The position numbers were made by a program, and so were the translations under genes. The notes beneath the pieces were generated by a model. That model saw only the letters and a list, made by a program, of their open reading frames with translations, was not told the origin of the DNA and ran no database searches. A stretch of 64,000 nucleotides of DNA from Selaginella moellendorffii (lineage: Eukaryota > Streptophyta > Lycopodiopsida > Selaginellales > Selaginellaceae), in assembly GCF_000143415.4 (NCBI RefSeq), contig NW_003314402.1:197804-261803 (forward strand), in the 5' to 3' direction. Positions 10,558 through 22,092 of the stretch are shown here, in pieces (the first letter of the stretch is position 1; every line of letters starts with the position of its first letter).

Positions 10558-10711
10558 GCCTGTAGACCTACAAGTAAACGTCGTCTCCCAGAACTCTTGG
10601 CCTTGGTACCCCCTCTTAAAATGAACAGTAATTTTCAGAGAGGTATAAGCTGCAGTAGAGCGAGTAGTAGAGGGCCTCGTGCAGCACCCTCCCTCTTGCA
10701 ATGCCAGCTGT

Positions 10712-10713
<2 letters not shown>

Positions 10714-10742
<29 letters not shown>
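10714..10742. repeat. (CT)n microsatellite in NB-LRR 2 upstream flank
   Basis: This is a pure CT run about 160 bases upstream of the NB-LRR 2 start codon. Equivalent runs occur at about 25,677-25,708 and 40,269-40,292 upstream of copies 3 and 4, with different lengths. CT/GA runs are common in plant 5' untranslated regions, but a regulatory role here is only inference. Confidence 0.9.
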
Positions 10743-10745
<3 letters not shown>

Positions 10746-10850
10746 GCTCCGACATTGTAAGTTTCTCCAGGAGAGGTAACTTTTGTCGCTTTGTTTTAGT
10801 TGCACACAGATAGGACGCCTTCCAGCTGACTGGGCCACGTGTTTGATTGC
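10743..10850 (+). pseudogene. RAD5-like HIRAN-exon remnant in NB-LRR 2 upstream flank
   Basis: The bases correspond to the HIRAN exon junction of the RAD5-like copies (compare 18,681-18,830). The order is CTCCGACATTGTAAG, the exon end and a shortened intron, then the next exon start (ATAGGACGCCTTCCAGCTGA, reading IGRLPADW-like). It lies on the strand opposite to the NB-LRR gene, in its likely promoter or 5' untranslated region. Confidence 0.7.
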
Positions 10851-13800
10851 TTTGGGTCAGGAAAGCGTACTCTGGGTCATTCTTCACTATTTTTGAGACT
10901 AGAAATGTATATGGTTTTATTTTTGAACTAGGATAGTTTATATGTTTTAATATAGTTAACACTCTGGAACTTGATTTATAATATTAAGGACATCAAGGAT
11001 TATTTTAAAATTGGACTAAAACTTGATTTTCCTTATGGATTTTCAACTACATATAAAAGATGTACATTCATGTAATTTATTCATATGACAATATTCTTTT
11101 GATAAGAGCATAGGTTGTGCTGTTTAACAAACATATGATGTTTTTGACTGGAACTTTTATGAAAAAATTCCCACACTTCAATAAGAAAATAAACAAATTT
11201 ATATTGTTTTTATTTGCTGCAGAATGTCCTTTTTTAATTCTATATGAATTGGGATTGTTGGTTACAACTTCCATACATATAACATATAAATGTTCTATTG
11301 CAAACATCTTTACCACATATTTAATTCTTCCTTGGATCCTCATAATATAATCAATTGCCACTTCTATAGAATTGTCTTTATTGTTACTTTTATAGTAGTG
11401 TCCTTATTGTGGGCACCTTCTGGAAATTTGTGATAAACTACATCCAAAACTAAATAAAAGTAATTCCAAACATTGTTATAGTATGGCACAATGTAAACTT
11501 CTCTAACTAGAGTATTCATTAGTAAGATGCAAATATGATTAAATTGAATATTCCCTAAAACTAAAATATGAGAACCTATGTGGTGATATTTCATTAGAGT
11601 TCTTCTTAGTTCACCTACATAGTAACTGAGAAAAAATTATTAACTTCTACCAAAGAAATAGATAGATAGACAATTTCTCACTAGTAGTATTTAACACAAA
11701 TAAAGATTTCAATTGCACCCCTAATCCCAACTAAGAATATCTTTATAATTTGAGTAAAATATATATCACTTGGAAAACCATATAGTTATAAGCATGAAAT
11801 ATAATATGATTATTACAAACCTACCACCATAGTTGTGTTTTGCTTTTGCACTATGATCTTAGCATGTATTGCCACAATTTTTAATTCTTCCTCTTTCATG
11901 ACATTTTCTTCAACCAAATTATCATTAGGTAAACTATTCATCACTCATTCCAACATCACTAATGACAAATATAATGTTCTCTCACAAATCATATCCAAAC
12001 CCATTTGCTAGATTATATGGTTTTGACTTTCCCCCCAAATCCACTCTATTATTTGTCATCGTGCTAACTTATGCATTTTTAGTGAGAGTAAGTGTTTGCC
12101 TATGCTTATAGAAAGTAGATTTGGTGAAAAAATAACCTTTTGCTGCCCTTGTTGCAACATATGATAGATAACAATAATTTTTCTTTCATTTTTGCTTTAG
12201 TTTGGTATGAACCATTGAGATGTGTCATTTTCTGGCTAATCTAGTGATTCCAATCCCCAGACAAATATTACAATCAACATTACAAGGCAAACACATTCTT
12301 GCAAAACTTGTGAAACTTAAAAATACACGATTATCACATATCTTTTAGTGTTTTTAATGTTGTCAACCTCGTGGTTTTTTGCTGCTTTCTTTCAAAAACA
12401 TAATATTGTTATAAATATTTTTTTTGAGGTATTTTTCAAGTCCTTATTTAGCAAATTCATAATGGAGGTAGAGGAGATAAATTGCCCAATCCGTAATGCT
12501 TTTTGGGATTGGGCTTATAAGTAACATTTGATAAGCATAGAACATAGGAAGGTTAAAGCTTTTTACTTGTTTTTATTGATAGAAGTTTTTTTATTTTGGT
12601 ATCATGCTTACTTTAGCAAAAATCTTTAACTCTTTGAGTTAGATAAGGATAATTGCTTTTCTCTAAGGCTATAAAGGTTTTAGTGAAGATCTTGCTTATA
12701 TCCTTATGCATCTAATGTGCCAGTTATGTTTTTAAATGATTTTTTATTTGATTTTGGAAATCTTTTATTTACAATTCTCATATGCACTACTATTTTGTGT
12801 TGTTAGAGCTTACCATTGCATCCACAATAACATTAATATGTCTTCAATTGATCTTAATATGATGCAAGATAAATGACTATTTAAGGATGACCTGTGATTT
12901 GCAAATGATTTTGGACTTGGAAGATGATTGAGGTTGGGATCGATGGCAGAGATGGCATGCTGTTGTTTTATATTATAGCAAGGTCCACCAACCATGGTGC
13001 TATTTGGCCTATAAAGCAATTAGAATTAGTAAAGTGATGTTTTTAATTATACATTTTTTAATATAGTTATGTGTTTGGATTATTAGGGTATAAGTTGTTT
13101 GAAAGAAACTCCATACCCTAGAAGTAATTAAAGAGTCAAAATAGTCTAATGATGCAACTATAGAGATAGAGCGAGCATAATTAGCTAAAATCAATATAAG
13201 TTTGTTACTTAATTTATATATATTTTTTACATTTGAACTTCCCACATGTGAGATAGGGTTTGCATAGTAGGGTTTAGTGGGCGGCGAGATTGTAAAGGTG
13301 TTAAGTTTTGTATCTGCTTATCGTTCTATTTGAATTGACAAGCTGAGATAAGGTAAGCAATGGGTGAAAATACACAAAGTGAATCCCTTTTTTTTTCCTA
13401 AAATATTGATGACCTTAGCAAAATTGAATGGACCATTTAGCAAGGGATTGTATAAATATATTATGAGTGTTTGTTTGGCTAGAGTGTTGCCAAACTTCCA
13501 TAACAAAATTGAGAGTGATGGATTTCTTAGAAAGGATTATTTCAAGCTTAACATTCCGATATGGATGAGCATTGGAGCAAAAAAAAAGGATGCAATCCAA
13601 TTGACAAAGAAACTCAAGAATCTCAATGATTCGTCGGAATAGATATGCTATAAAAAGCATGCCCAAAATAAAAGCCCTTCACGAAAACAATAGTACCAGC
13701 CAACACTCACTTAAGAATAAAACACACCAAATCAAGGATTATAAAAATAGCAACCAAGGTTTGCAACACCAATTTTTAATGTTAAATACTCCAAGCGCTT

Positions 13801-15960
13801 ACTAGATTTTTTATTAACTTTATTTAGCAAGAATCTACTTTATGAGTTATTGTAAATCTTTCCTAACTACAAAAGAGGATACTTCAAATGTAAAAGGTAA
13901 GTGGAGCAAAGAACTAAGCTAATTGAGCAAGTTTTTGAGTGTAAATTAAATAATCAGTTCCTTTTGTATTTATGAGTTCAAAATAAAAGAGATCTTCATT
14001 ATATTGTGATATCAACTTCAGAAAGTAGTGGTTGCTAAAATAGAGCAAATAAAAGAGTTTATAAAGTACTTGTATGACTAGAGTGTTGTAAATCTCCTTG
14101 CATTTAAGTTAAATATGTAGATCTTGAGTTTTTTAAGGTACAAACCATATTAGTTTCAATGGAAAAAACCTCATAGTTTTCAATATAACTTTTGCAATAT
14201 CTTCAAATAGCAAGGATAACAATTTTAGATAAATGGCAATGAGTTAGAACTACAATAGTTAAGAAAGTTTATAGTGGCACACTCATTTGAAAGTATAAAG
14301 CCCTACGAGTGAGGATAATTTCACTCATAGATAAGGATTTACTGGCCAATATAAAGGTTTTTTTCATATGTGAGGTAAATTGTTTTTAGGATGGCATTTT
14401 AAAATTATGCTCAACACTAAAGAAAAAGGTATGCACTAATTTTAAATTTTAAGTTCAGGAGATGTATTGGCCTAAGTGCATAAAGGCCATTGTCATTGGC
14501 AAGGATAATGAAAAAATTATTAAAGCAGTATTATTTTCAAAAGAATTTTATAGTTTTTTAATTTTTGTTTATGTAGCTCTAGACTGAATCATATGGCAAC
14601 GGATGTGAGGAGCAACCCCCATACCCTACTAAACAGAATTGATGAAGAAATTGAGTGTGAGATTATAACCAAAGAAGAAAAAGGTAAATTTCATAGTATA
14701 ACTTAATTGTATATATAATATTTTCTGGCTCTATTTACAAATAGAAGAACACTGAAAGTGCTTCCTTAAATAATGTTTTATTAAAATGTGGATAATATTA
14801 TAAAAAAAATTTATTGTTTTGCAACAATCTTCACTAAATTTATTTTTTTTTGCTTGTGTGTATTAATTATAACTAACTTGTATAACTTTGTAAGTGTCAT
14901 CCACAATAGTAAAAGCTTAGCCTATGGCCATAAATATTTATAAGGAGGTGTATTGATTCTTAAGCTTGTATATATTATATAATATATGAAGAAAAAGAAG
15001 TGGAATACACTGTAAATGCACAAAAAAAATCAACAACTATTAATAAAGTAGTATAATAACAAATCAATATAAGTAATTTTATTTTTTTCCACTCAAATTT
15101 AGCAAATACTTGCAAGAATTTTCTAAGCTTAACATAGCAATTCTAAGAAAATTAGTGGAATTGCTCCTTGAATTTAAGTTTTCTTTTGTTAACATAAAGC
15201 AATTTTATAAAAATGAAAACTATATTTACCAATTGCCAAATGCTTGCAAAATTAAAACTGAACAAACCTTAAAGGACATTGTTGATAAGAGTGTGAAGTT
15301 TGAACAATTGATTATATTTAAAGAGGCTTGGTCCATAAATACTTGGGACTACACCACTATGATATTAAAAAATTAAAATGTAATTAAAACCATATCTATA
15401 AATATGGTTCTATATATAAAAATTTATATGCAACACTATATCTGAATTGTGAATAAAATTATGTGAACAAAATTGGCAAACATTAGTTTCCAAACTATAT
15501 ATGTATCAGTAAACTATATACAAAAGTATATGTACATTTATTCTCAAAATACAACTCAATCATATTCAAAATTATACAAAAAGCCATTCCTTGTGATTGC
15601 CAAATAGCACATAAATCATGATGAAAACTATGTACAAAACCATTAGTGGTTGTGGTCCCAAAACCAATGCATTAACAATTAAGAAACCAGTCATGAAACC
15701 ATTAAAATCACATATGGTTTAACCACAAGCACAACCATTTTGTTTTGGTACTAGTTATAGTAAAAAAACCATGTTGATGAGCATATTGTGGTTGTGGTGC
15801 TAGACAACACTATATGGCATGGCATCTGGCAGCCAGATGTCTTTCCCATGGAGATGAAGGCCAAAGTGTTGGAACCTTTGGTGGATCACAGCTGGAAAAA
15901 TCAAAGTACTTGATAATGGAGAAGAAAATTTGTGCACCTTGACTTGAATCATGATCTGCT
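10851..15960. mobile_element. AT-rich degenerate repeat block, copy A (element class not identified)
   Basis: Strongly AT-rich DNA with no long open frame; it recurs at 25.86-31.25 kb and, truncated, at 40.41-42.13 kb. Short coding-like islands are conserved between copies. On the minus strand (about 11,080-12,330) they include KYVVKMFAIEHLYVI and a Cys/His-rich segment resembling a zinc finger (best preserved in copy B). On the plus strand (13,360-13,640) an island reads LPNFHNKIESDGF, and at about 14,580-14,690 one reads LNHMATDVRSN. All are interrupted by stops. The mixture suggests a decayed transposable element or nested elements, but I recognise no transposase, reverse transcriptase or terminal repeat. 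Calling it mobile is inference from repetition and decay. Confidence 0.45.
15385..15800. repeat. palindrome-rich AACCA/TGGTT segment, nearly identical in copy B
   Basis: This stretch at the right end of the AT-rich block is dense in AACCA and its complement TGGTT, including an inverted repeat AACCATA..TATGGTT near 15,389-15,410 and GTGGTTGTGGT twice. The matching segment at about 30,690-31,110 is almost base-for-base identical, unlike the AT-rich DNA to its left. It resembles a subterminal region of a DNA transposon, but I could not define a terminal inverted repeat or target duplication. Confidence 0.4.
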
Positions 15961-16970
15961 CCATAAGTTGTTGTGACAGCCATCAAGGCAATTTTGACGC
16001 TAAATCATCTTTGCAACCGGCAAGAACAACATTCTAGGAGTAGTGGCTCAAGGTGCTGTTTTAAATATCCTTGCAAAATGTTTGCACTATGCAAAACACA
16101 CAATACCCATTCCTCATTGAAACGCCATCATTTGCTCTCACTCACTTGTTTTCTTTTGCATCTCCACTCAGTGAGCTGCTAAGCCTTAGATTATCATCTG
16201 GAGGAAGTAGGGAATTCACAGCATAGAGTTTTGGAGTTGAAGTGTTGTTGGGATGTTAAGTATGAAGCTCAAATTGCATATGCATTGTATTTTTCTGGTA
16301 TGTTGTTGTGTGGTATTTTTTTTCCCAATATGTCTGTGGTACAATGTGGCTTGGTTTTTAAGGAGTCCTCGCACTTCCTAGTCCATTTCTCGTCACAGGG
16401 TCTTTTAGTGGTAATAAATTCCCACTCGAAGATAATATAAGCAAGGAACTAGTGGTTTCCAGAAGCCGAGTTTATTCGTCCCCAGTTTTTAAGTTGGAAA
16501 GTTGCAAGAGGGAGACTGCACAGGTGATGGAATTCTGCTGCTGTGCTCATCAGCAAAACTTGAGCACCCGAGTTGGATCAACCGGGGATAAGAAACTGGG
16601 AGGCTGTATCAAACGTCATCCTGGCATATGACCAAAACGCTTAAGCAAAGAGGTTGTTTCTTTTGATGATTTATCCAGAGAGTTGCTTCTCGTGTAACAT
16701 TTTGATCAAGGGGTTTGTGGATGCCGGGAAGCAGCATTTGCCCTGGCATGGCATTTGGAAGAAGCAAAGGGTTTCGTTTGATGCAATGCCTCAGTATGAC
16801 GTGCTCGCAAGAAACACAATGGTCACTCTATTTATACAAACAGAAAACCTTGAACACACAAAGTACAGGTTGTCTCTTTTGCAAAGTTGAAACGTTTTCT
16901 CCCAGAAAGAAGCACAATATTAACTCTTGGCCTTGTAGATCGGAATCATACTGTTCTTCACTTTTTTCAA

Positions 16971-17017
<47 letters not shown>

Positions 17018-17560
17018 TAATAGCGTTTTGAGCAGCTGTTCTTCCATCCAGGCATTTGCTGTTTTGGTTCAATTTTGCTTAAACACCAGCGACCTTCACG
17101 ACATAAGAGCTAGATTGATTCACAGTGAGCACCACAACGATCGCTACCTCGCCAATCTCATCGTCCAAAAGTATGGGGAGCTGTGGGGTGCTCGACGGAT
17201 CATCGCTGGCTCTTGCGGAACATCTTGCTGGGAAAAATCGGTTGAGCGGAGATCCAAGAGGGATGTGGTCGCATGGAACTTGATCCTCGCAGCGTATGCC
17301 TAAAACGCTCAGTCAAAAGAGATGTTTCTTTGGATGATCGAGGAATGTTTTGATCAAGGTGGGTTTGTGAATGCCATGCGAGAAAGCAGCAGTTGCCGGG
17401 ACAAGGCATTTAGAAGACGCAAAAGTTTCAATTGACGGGATGCCTCAACAGAATGTGCTCGCAAGAAAAACAATGATCATTCCTTGTTTTACGAACGGAG
17501 CACGCTCTTAAAGACGCGATACGCCTGTTTGAGAGTATGAGCATCGTCTTGTCTCTTGTA
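15961..17560 (+). pseudogene. PPR-protein remnants, copy A
   Basis: PPR proteins bind organellar RNA. Two decayed pieces are visible. Around 16,590-16,890 the frames give VSNVILAYDQNA, then a segment with FDAMPQYDVLARNTMVTLF, typical of PPR repeat text. Around 17,040-17,540 they give LVQFCLNTSDLHDIRARL, ANLIVQKYGE, VVAWNLILAAYA, and further along MPQQNVLARK. Stops and frameshifts interrupt both, and no complete set of repeats remains. A second copy at 31,250-32,830 is nearly identical. The part from 15,961 to 16,590 shows no recognisable coding content. Confidence 0.6.
16974..17018. repeat. compound (CT)n(CA)n microsatellite
   Basis: A CT run is followed directly by a CA run inside the PPR remnant. 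The matching site in the second copy (about 32,279-32,305) is much shorter, showing length change since duplication. Confidence 0.9.
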
Positions 17561-17689
17561 CGGCGTTGATCCAGGCGTTTGGGAATAGAGGGCTCCTCTG
17601 CCGATCTTTGATGGGATCCGGGCGATCTTGTCACCGACGTCTTGAAAGATCTTAGATTCTATCCGCAATCGCCGAGTCCTGGCGATGGG

Positions 17690-20300
17690 TGCTGCATATC
17701 ATTCTGCGTGACGTGATCTCCAGGATTTGCGAAGAAGAAGCTCGTCGATCAGATGCGCGATGCTGGCGCGCAATTGATTGGGGCTTCCCGCTACATTTTC
17801 CCGCGCTATCGTCTCTACTTCTCCATTCTAGGGTTCTTTCTTGGAGGCGACGTAGGTTTTCTATTGCCCGCGTGGTCGAGGAGACGGCGCTGGGGGGCGG
17901 CCTTGATCGGCGTTCTGGAGCTGCACAGGTAATGGGACTCGACACTCCGGGTTTTAGAAATAGGAAGAGGCTCCAGCTTAAGGCTCCGACGAGCAGTGCC
18001 AAGGCGAGGAGCCCCAGCCAGCGTTGGTAAATCGTGGACGACAGGGAGCTCTAGATGTACGGTGACAACAAAGGTCCCTGCGGCAAAATGTTCCATCGGC
18101 TGTGGATCGCCAAAAACTCCCGCAAAAGCTGAGGCTTCTAGGACAGCAAAAATTCCCGAGGTGATTGTTGATAGTGGAGCAGAGGATTTAGATGATTCGG
18201 GAGTAGAAAGTGGAGCAATCGATGGTGGGGAAGAAGAGGTAAACAAGATTATGACTGGAGGAGGAAATGATGCCGAGGTGGAAAGAACAACAGTGGTGGA
18301 GAGCTCCATTGAGACTGTCAGGAAACATGGCGAGGCTGTTTCTAGCGCCTTAGCTGGACTTTCAATCAGAGGTAGTGCCTTGACCCACGGTAATCCCGTT
18401 AAGATGGAAACTGGTTGTGGTTCCGTGAAAGCTGAAGCTTCGGTTTCGATCGCAGCTGGATGTGATCCTACGAAAGTAGATGGCTTGGTGAAGATGGAAG
18501 CTGGTTGTTTTAGATGCAGAGAGGTGGTGGCTTCTCCAAGAGACTGAAGTTGCCGGGTACTCGACGTCCAGGGGATGCCGGATTCGTGTTGGCGAGTTCG
18601 TGTCCTTCAATTTTCCCAAGCCTGAAGTCGAAAGTAAGAAGAAGTTCTTTTGACCACAAGAAGGTTCGGCCGAAAGCGAGCTCCGACATTGTAAGGTTCT
18701 TGACAAAAGCTTCAGGAGAGGTACGTTTCACTTGACTTGTTTCTTCGTTTTAATTCTAACCATTTGCTCACAGATAGGACGGCTTCCAGCCGACTGGGCC
18801 AAGTGTTTGATACCTTTGGGAAGTGCAAAATGGCACCAGAGGCTCTTTCTCTTATGAGCAGCATAGTTCTCCATTTGAGGTAGAGTTTTCTGTGTTTACC
18901 AGAGACGTTACGTATATGATGTGCTTGCAGAGTTTATATCAACAAGTCAGAAGCTTACGAGGAGGGGGATGAGCGCGGATTGAAGCTTCTGCAAGCTATC
19001 TTGAAGCCGGTAATGCTTCGAAGAACAAAATATTCAACTGATAAAGAAGGAAGGTAAGCATTATTTTCTTTGCACCGTGCCTTGTCTTGTATTCACTCAC
19101 AAGTTGGATTCACAGACCAATTCTTGTTCTCCAACCGGCTCAATGTGAAGTTATTGAATGCAAACTATCTGAGCCTGAACGTGATTTTTATGATGCCCTT
19201 TACCACAGATCTAAGGCATGAAGAACTTCTCTTTCTTTTATTTTCTCTTTTTTCTGAACACGTTTTTGCTTTTGTGATCAGGTAAAATTCGATCAGTTCG
19301 TTGAACAAGGCAAGTTCTTCGTTGAAAAAGCTGGCTAGATTTTTCTTGGACAAGAATTCCTCCCAGGTGCCTTCGACGGCGTATGTCAAAGAGGTATTCG
19401 TAAAGGAGAAAGTGCTGAGTGCCCAATTTGTTCGGAGATGCCAGAGGACGCAGTTCTTACATCGAATGTGCCGTGAGTGCCTATTTAATAGCTGGCGTAC
19501 TAGCGTCGGAGGTCCCTGTCCAATATGCAGGTAACATTTTTTTTTTTTTTTCGAGAGCTCTTTTCCATATCCATAGCTATCATGCAGGCGTTCCTGTACG
19601 AAAAAGGAACTCATAGCTGTACCAACAAGTAATCGGTTTCGAATAAATGTCGAGGAGCAGTGGAAGGAGTCGTCCAAAGTCGAGGCTCTGCTGCACCACC
19701 TCCAGACGTTAAGTGAGGCCGGGTCGAAAAGCGTTGTTTTTAGTCAGTGGACAGCGTTTCTCGACTTGTTAGAGATACCATTGAAAAGGTACGAGCGTCT
19801 TTCCTTTTGGTGCTTTCTCTTTGTTTGTGTTTCTAACAATGCACTGCCAGGAAGAACTTCTGTTTCGTCCGCTTGGACGGAACACTATCGCAGCGTCAGT
19901 GAGAACAAGTGCTCAAAAACTTCAGCAATATTCCAGCCGTGGTGGCCGTAAGCTTTTTGTGTTGCTTACCTCCAAGAAACCACTCTATTTTGTGGTCATG
20001 CTCAAGCTTTTCTCATGGTACGCGCTATAGTTTTCTTTTTTAGCCATCTTCCGAGTCGAGAATGTGGACAATCGAGCATCAGTCAGACGAAGAACGTATC
20101 GCTCAAGTGATTCATCGTCAAAGTAAGCGCCACTTGAAACTCTCTTTGACGTTTCTCATGTCTCTAGAGCAGGACTCGGTGGAGGAGAGAATGCAACAGG
20201 TCCAAGCGAGGAAGCAGCGATTGATCGCGGGGGCTCTCACAGACGAAGAGGTGCCAAGCGCTCGAATCGGAGAAGAACTGGAGTCCTTAGCATTTTTTTA
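17690..20300 (+). pseudogene. RAD5-like helicase pseudogene, copy 2
   Basis: It has the same order of pieces as copy 1: DTPGFRNRKRL end of the N-terminal segment (about 17,970), acidic linker (17,996-18,505), HIRAN (18,515-18,890), SNF2 C-terminal piece (18,930-19,060), a piece equivalent to the ECKLSEPERDFYDALYH region (19,150-19,220), and a broken RING (19,400-19,530). The RING is readable only by switching frame, giving CPIC then HRMCRECLFNSWRTSVGGP and a final CPIC. Helicase-C text (19,720-19,790), LDGTLSQRQ-type text and the family C-terminus (20,180-20,280) follow. It shares with copy 1 the frameshifting deletion in the HIRAN exon near 18,505, so these two copies descend from one already broken gene. 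ATP-binding motifs are absent. Confidence 0.85.
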
Positions 20301-20393
20301 ACTTATAGTTAAAGAGGGGAATATGCTTCTAGCGTCGGCGCGTATATTCTTCGGATAGTAGGGGTACAAGCATTTCTAGGTTTCTTCGCGGCT

Positions 20394-21834
20394 ATGGCGG
20401 ACAGCGAAGGAGCAGGCGATCGCGTCGCAAGTGCGTTTGATTCCGGCAGCATCGGCGACGAGCAAGGTGCATGCTAGGATCGCCTCGGGAAGCAGCAGCA
20501 GCGCCGGCGCCGGCGCCGCGCCGCGATTTCGCTGGCCTAGAGCCGGAGTAGCCGATCTAGATTCATGCAAGCATATGATCTCTAGGAAATTGAGCTGAAC
20601 GCTGAGGCTTTGCAGGCGATCGCGTCGATTCCTCTCGTCTCCGCGGCCGGGGCGGCTAGAAAGCCGGGGCGCATTCTAGAGTTTCGGGGTTTCTGGGGCG
20701 ATCAGTCATGTAGCGGGCAGTGATTCTCTCACAGGAGCTGGAAGTCAGCCATGACGTGGAAGCAGTAGCAGCTACAGGACCCAGCAGTCGCAGCTCACGG
20801 TCCCTGCCACAGCTTTGCTCCTTCTGGAGCACCTGGAGGAGGAGGAGAAGGTCCTCCTCCACGACCACTCTACGTCCCAGCAACAAGATTTGGTGGGTGG
20901 TCACCTCACTTCCAACGGCACCAAGACGCAGAGTCCAAATGACCTCCTTGGACGTTTGTGGGCTGCTCTTCCGTCGTCAAGCCACACTTTGTTTGACGGA
21001 GAAAGCGAACGCAAGACGTCAGCCCGGAGCTTTGGCGTTGAAGTGAACGAGATGTCCCGGGAAGTCGATGGAGGTGGAGCTGCTGGTTTCGCACTTTTGA
21101 AGCGAAGGGGATCGGAGCTTGCCGCCTCGCACTACCTTTAAACGGCTACGACTATAACGACTCTAATAAGCCGAGGACAAACTCAGCATCCGGAAGACTA
21201 CAGGACTATCGTGGGAGATACGTAAATGGAGAGGCCGAATTTGAGCGCGGAGGCGATGAGGTCGAGGTACCGGTCGTGCAGACGCCAGACGCGGTGCTCG
21301 GGGTGCTGTTGGCCAGTGCATTGCGGTAAATGAGAGGCATAAAGATGCTGATCCAAGTGACATCACCTCCTGCGATATCTCTGATGGAAGGGACGAGTCG
21401 CTTAAATCTTCAAACGGGTCTCAGTCGAATGCTAGGAGAAAACATCAACAGGAATGGAGGATAAAACAGGCTGACTCAAAGGCAGCATTTCCAGCGGAGG
21501 AAAAACCGGACTACAAGGTTGCAAAGGCACGGTCTTTGGCATCTCAACTTGAACGTCTAGGCTTGCCATCGGGAAGTATGCAAAACTCTTCCGTTGGCGC
21601 GGCTTTTGAGGAGTCCAAACAGAGGCTCCATAATCTAGATGCTTTGGAAGGAGAAGGCGTGACGACCTCTCTAGATCTCGAGGAGCTACAAATTGACGGT
21701 CACCGTCGTGAGGGTAAAGCTCCACAGTTTTACAAGGTTTGTGCTTGCTTTTTTTCTTTCTCTATTTTCATGTGTTTGTATCTCTGGTTACAGCCGAAGG
21801 AGAACCGTTTCAGGACCTCTGAAGAACTAAAGGT
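20394..21834 (+). pseudogene. URT1-like pseudogene, copy 2 (internal deletion, no catalytic domain)
   Basis: The MADSEGAGDRVAS start is at 20,394. The acidic segment is linked directly to QSPNDLLGRLW (about 20,930), so the Pro-rich and following part present in copy 1 is deleted. This copy alone keeps CAA at 20,884-20,886 where the others have TAA. The downstream part contains SLASQLERLGLPSGS (21,535) and ends after the next exon (PKENRFRTSEELK, to about 21,832) with a GT donor. The nucleotidyltransferase motif is absent. It is a non-functional fragment by inference. Confidence 0.75.
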
Positions 21835-22092
21835 ATGCATATGCATATTCTTAATATTGTTATGTTTTCCATGTTTTACCATTTACTCTATACACCAGAT
21901 TTTAAAATACTCAAAACCACGAGAGTAAAGTAATATCCTGAGAATACGATTTGTAAGAAAAACAGAAACTGTGTCTTCTCCAAACGCTGCTGACGGCTTG
22001 GAAATCTCTGTTTTTGTTTTTTGAGTGATGCAAAATAGTGTAGCATTTGCGCAGATCGAGAACCCAATCGATGTCCACTGAAGGAGCAAGGT

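Noticed and set aside
10711-10742. CT microsatellite as a CRISPR or satellite array
   Set aside because: It is a simple dinucleotide run without spacers, common in plant 5' flanks.
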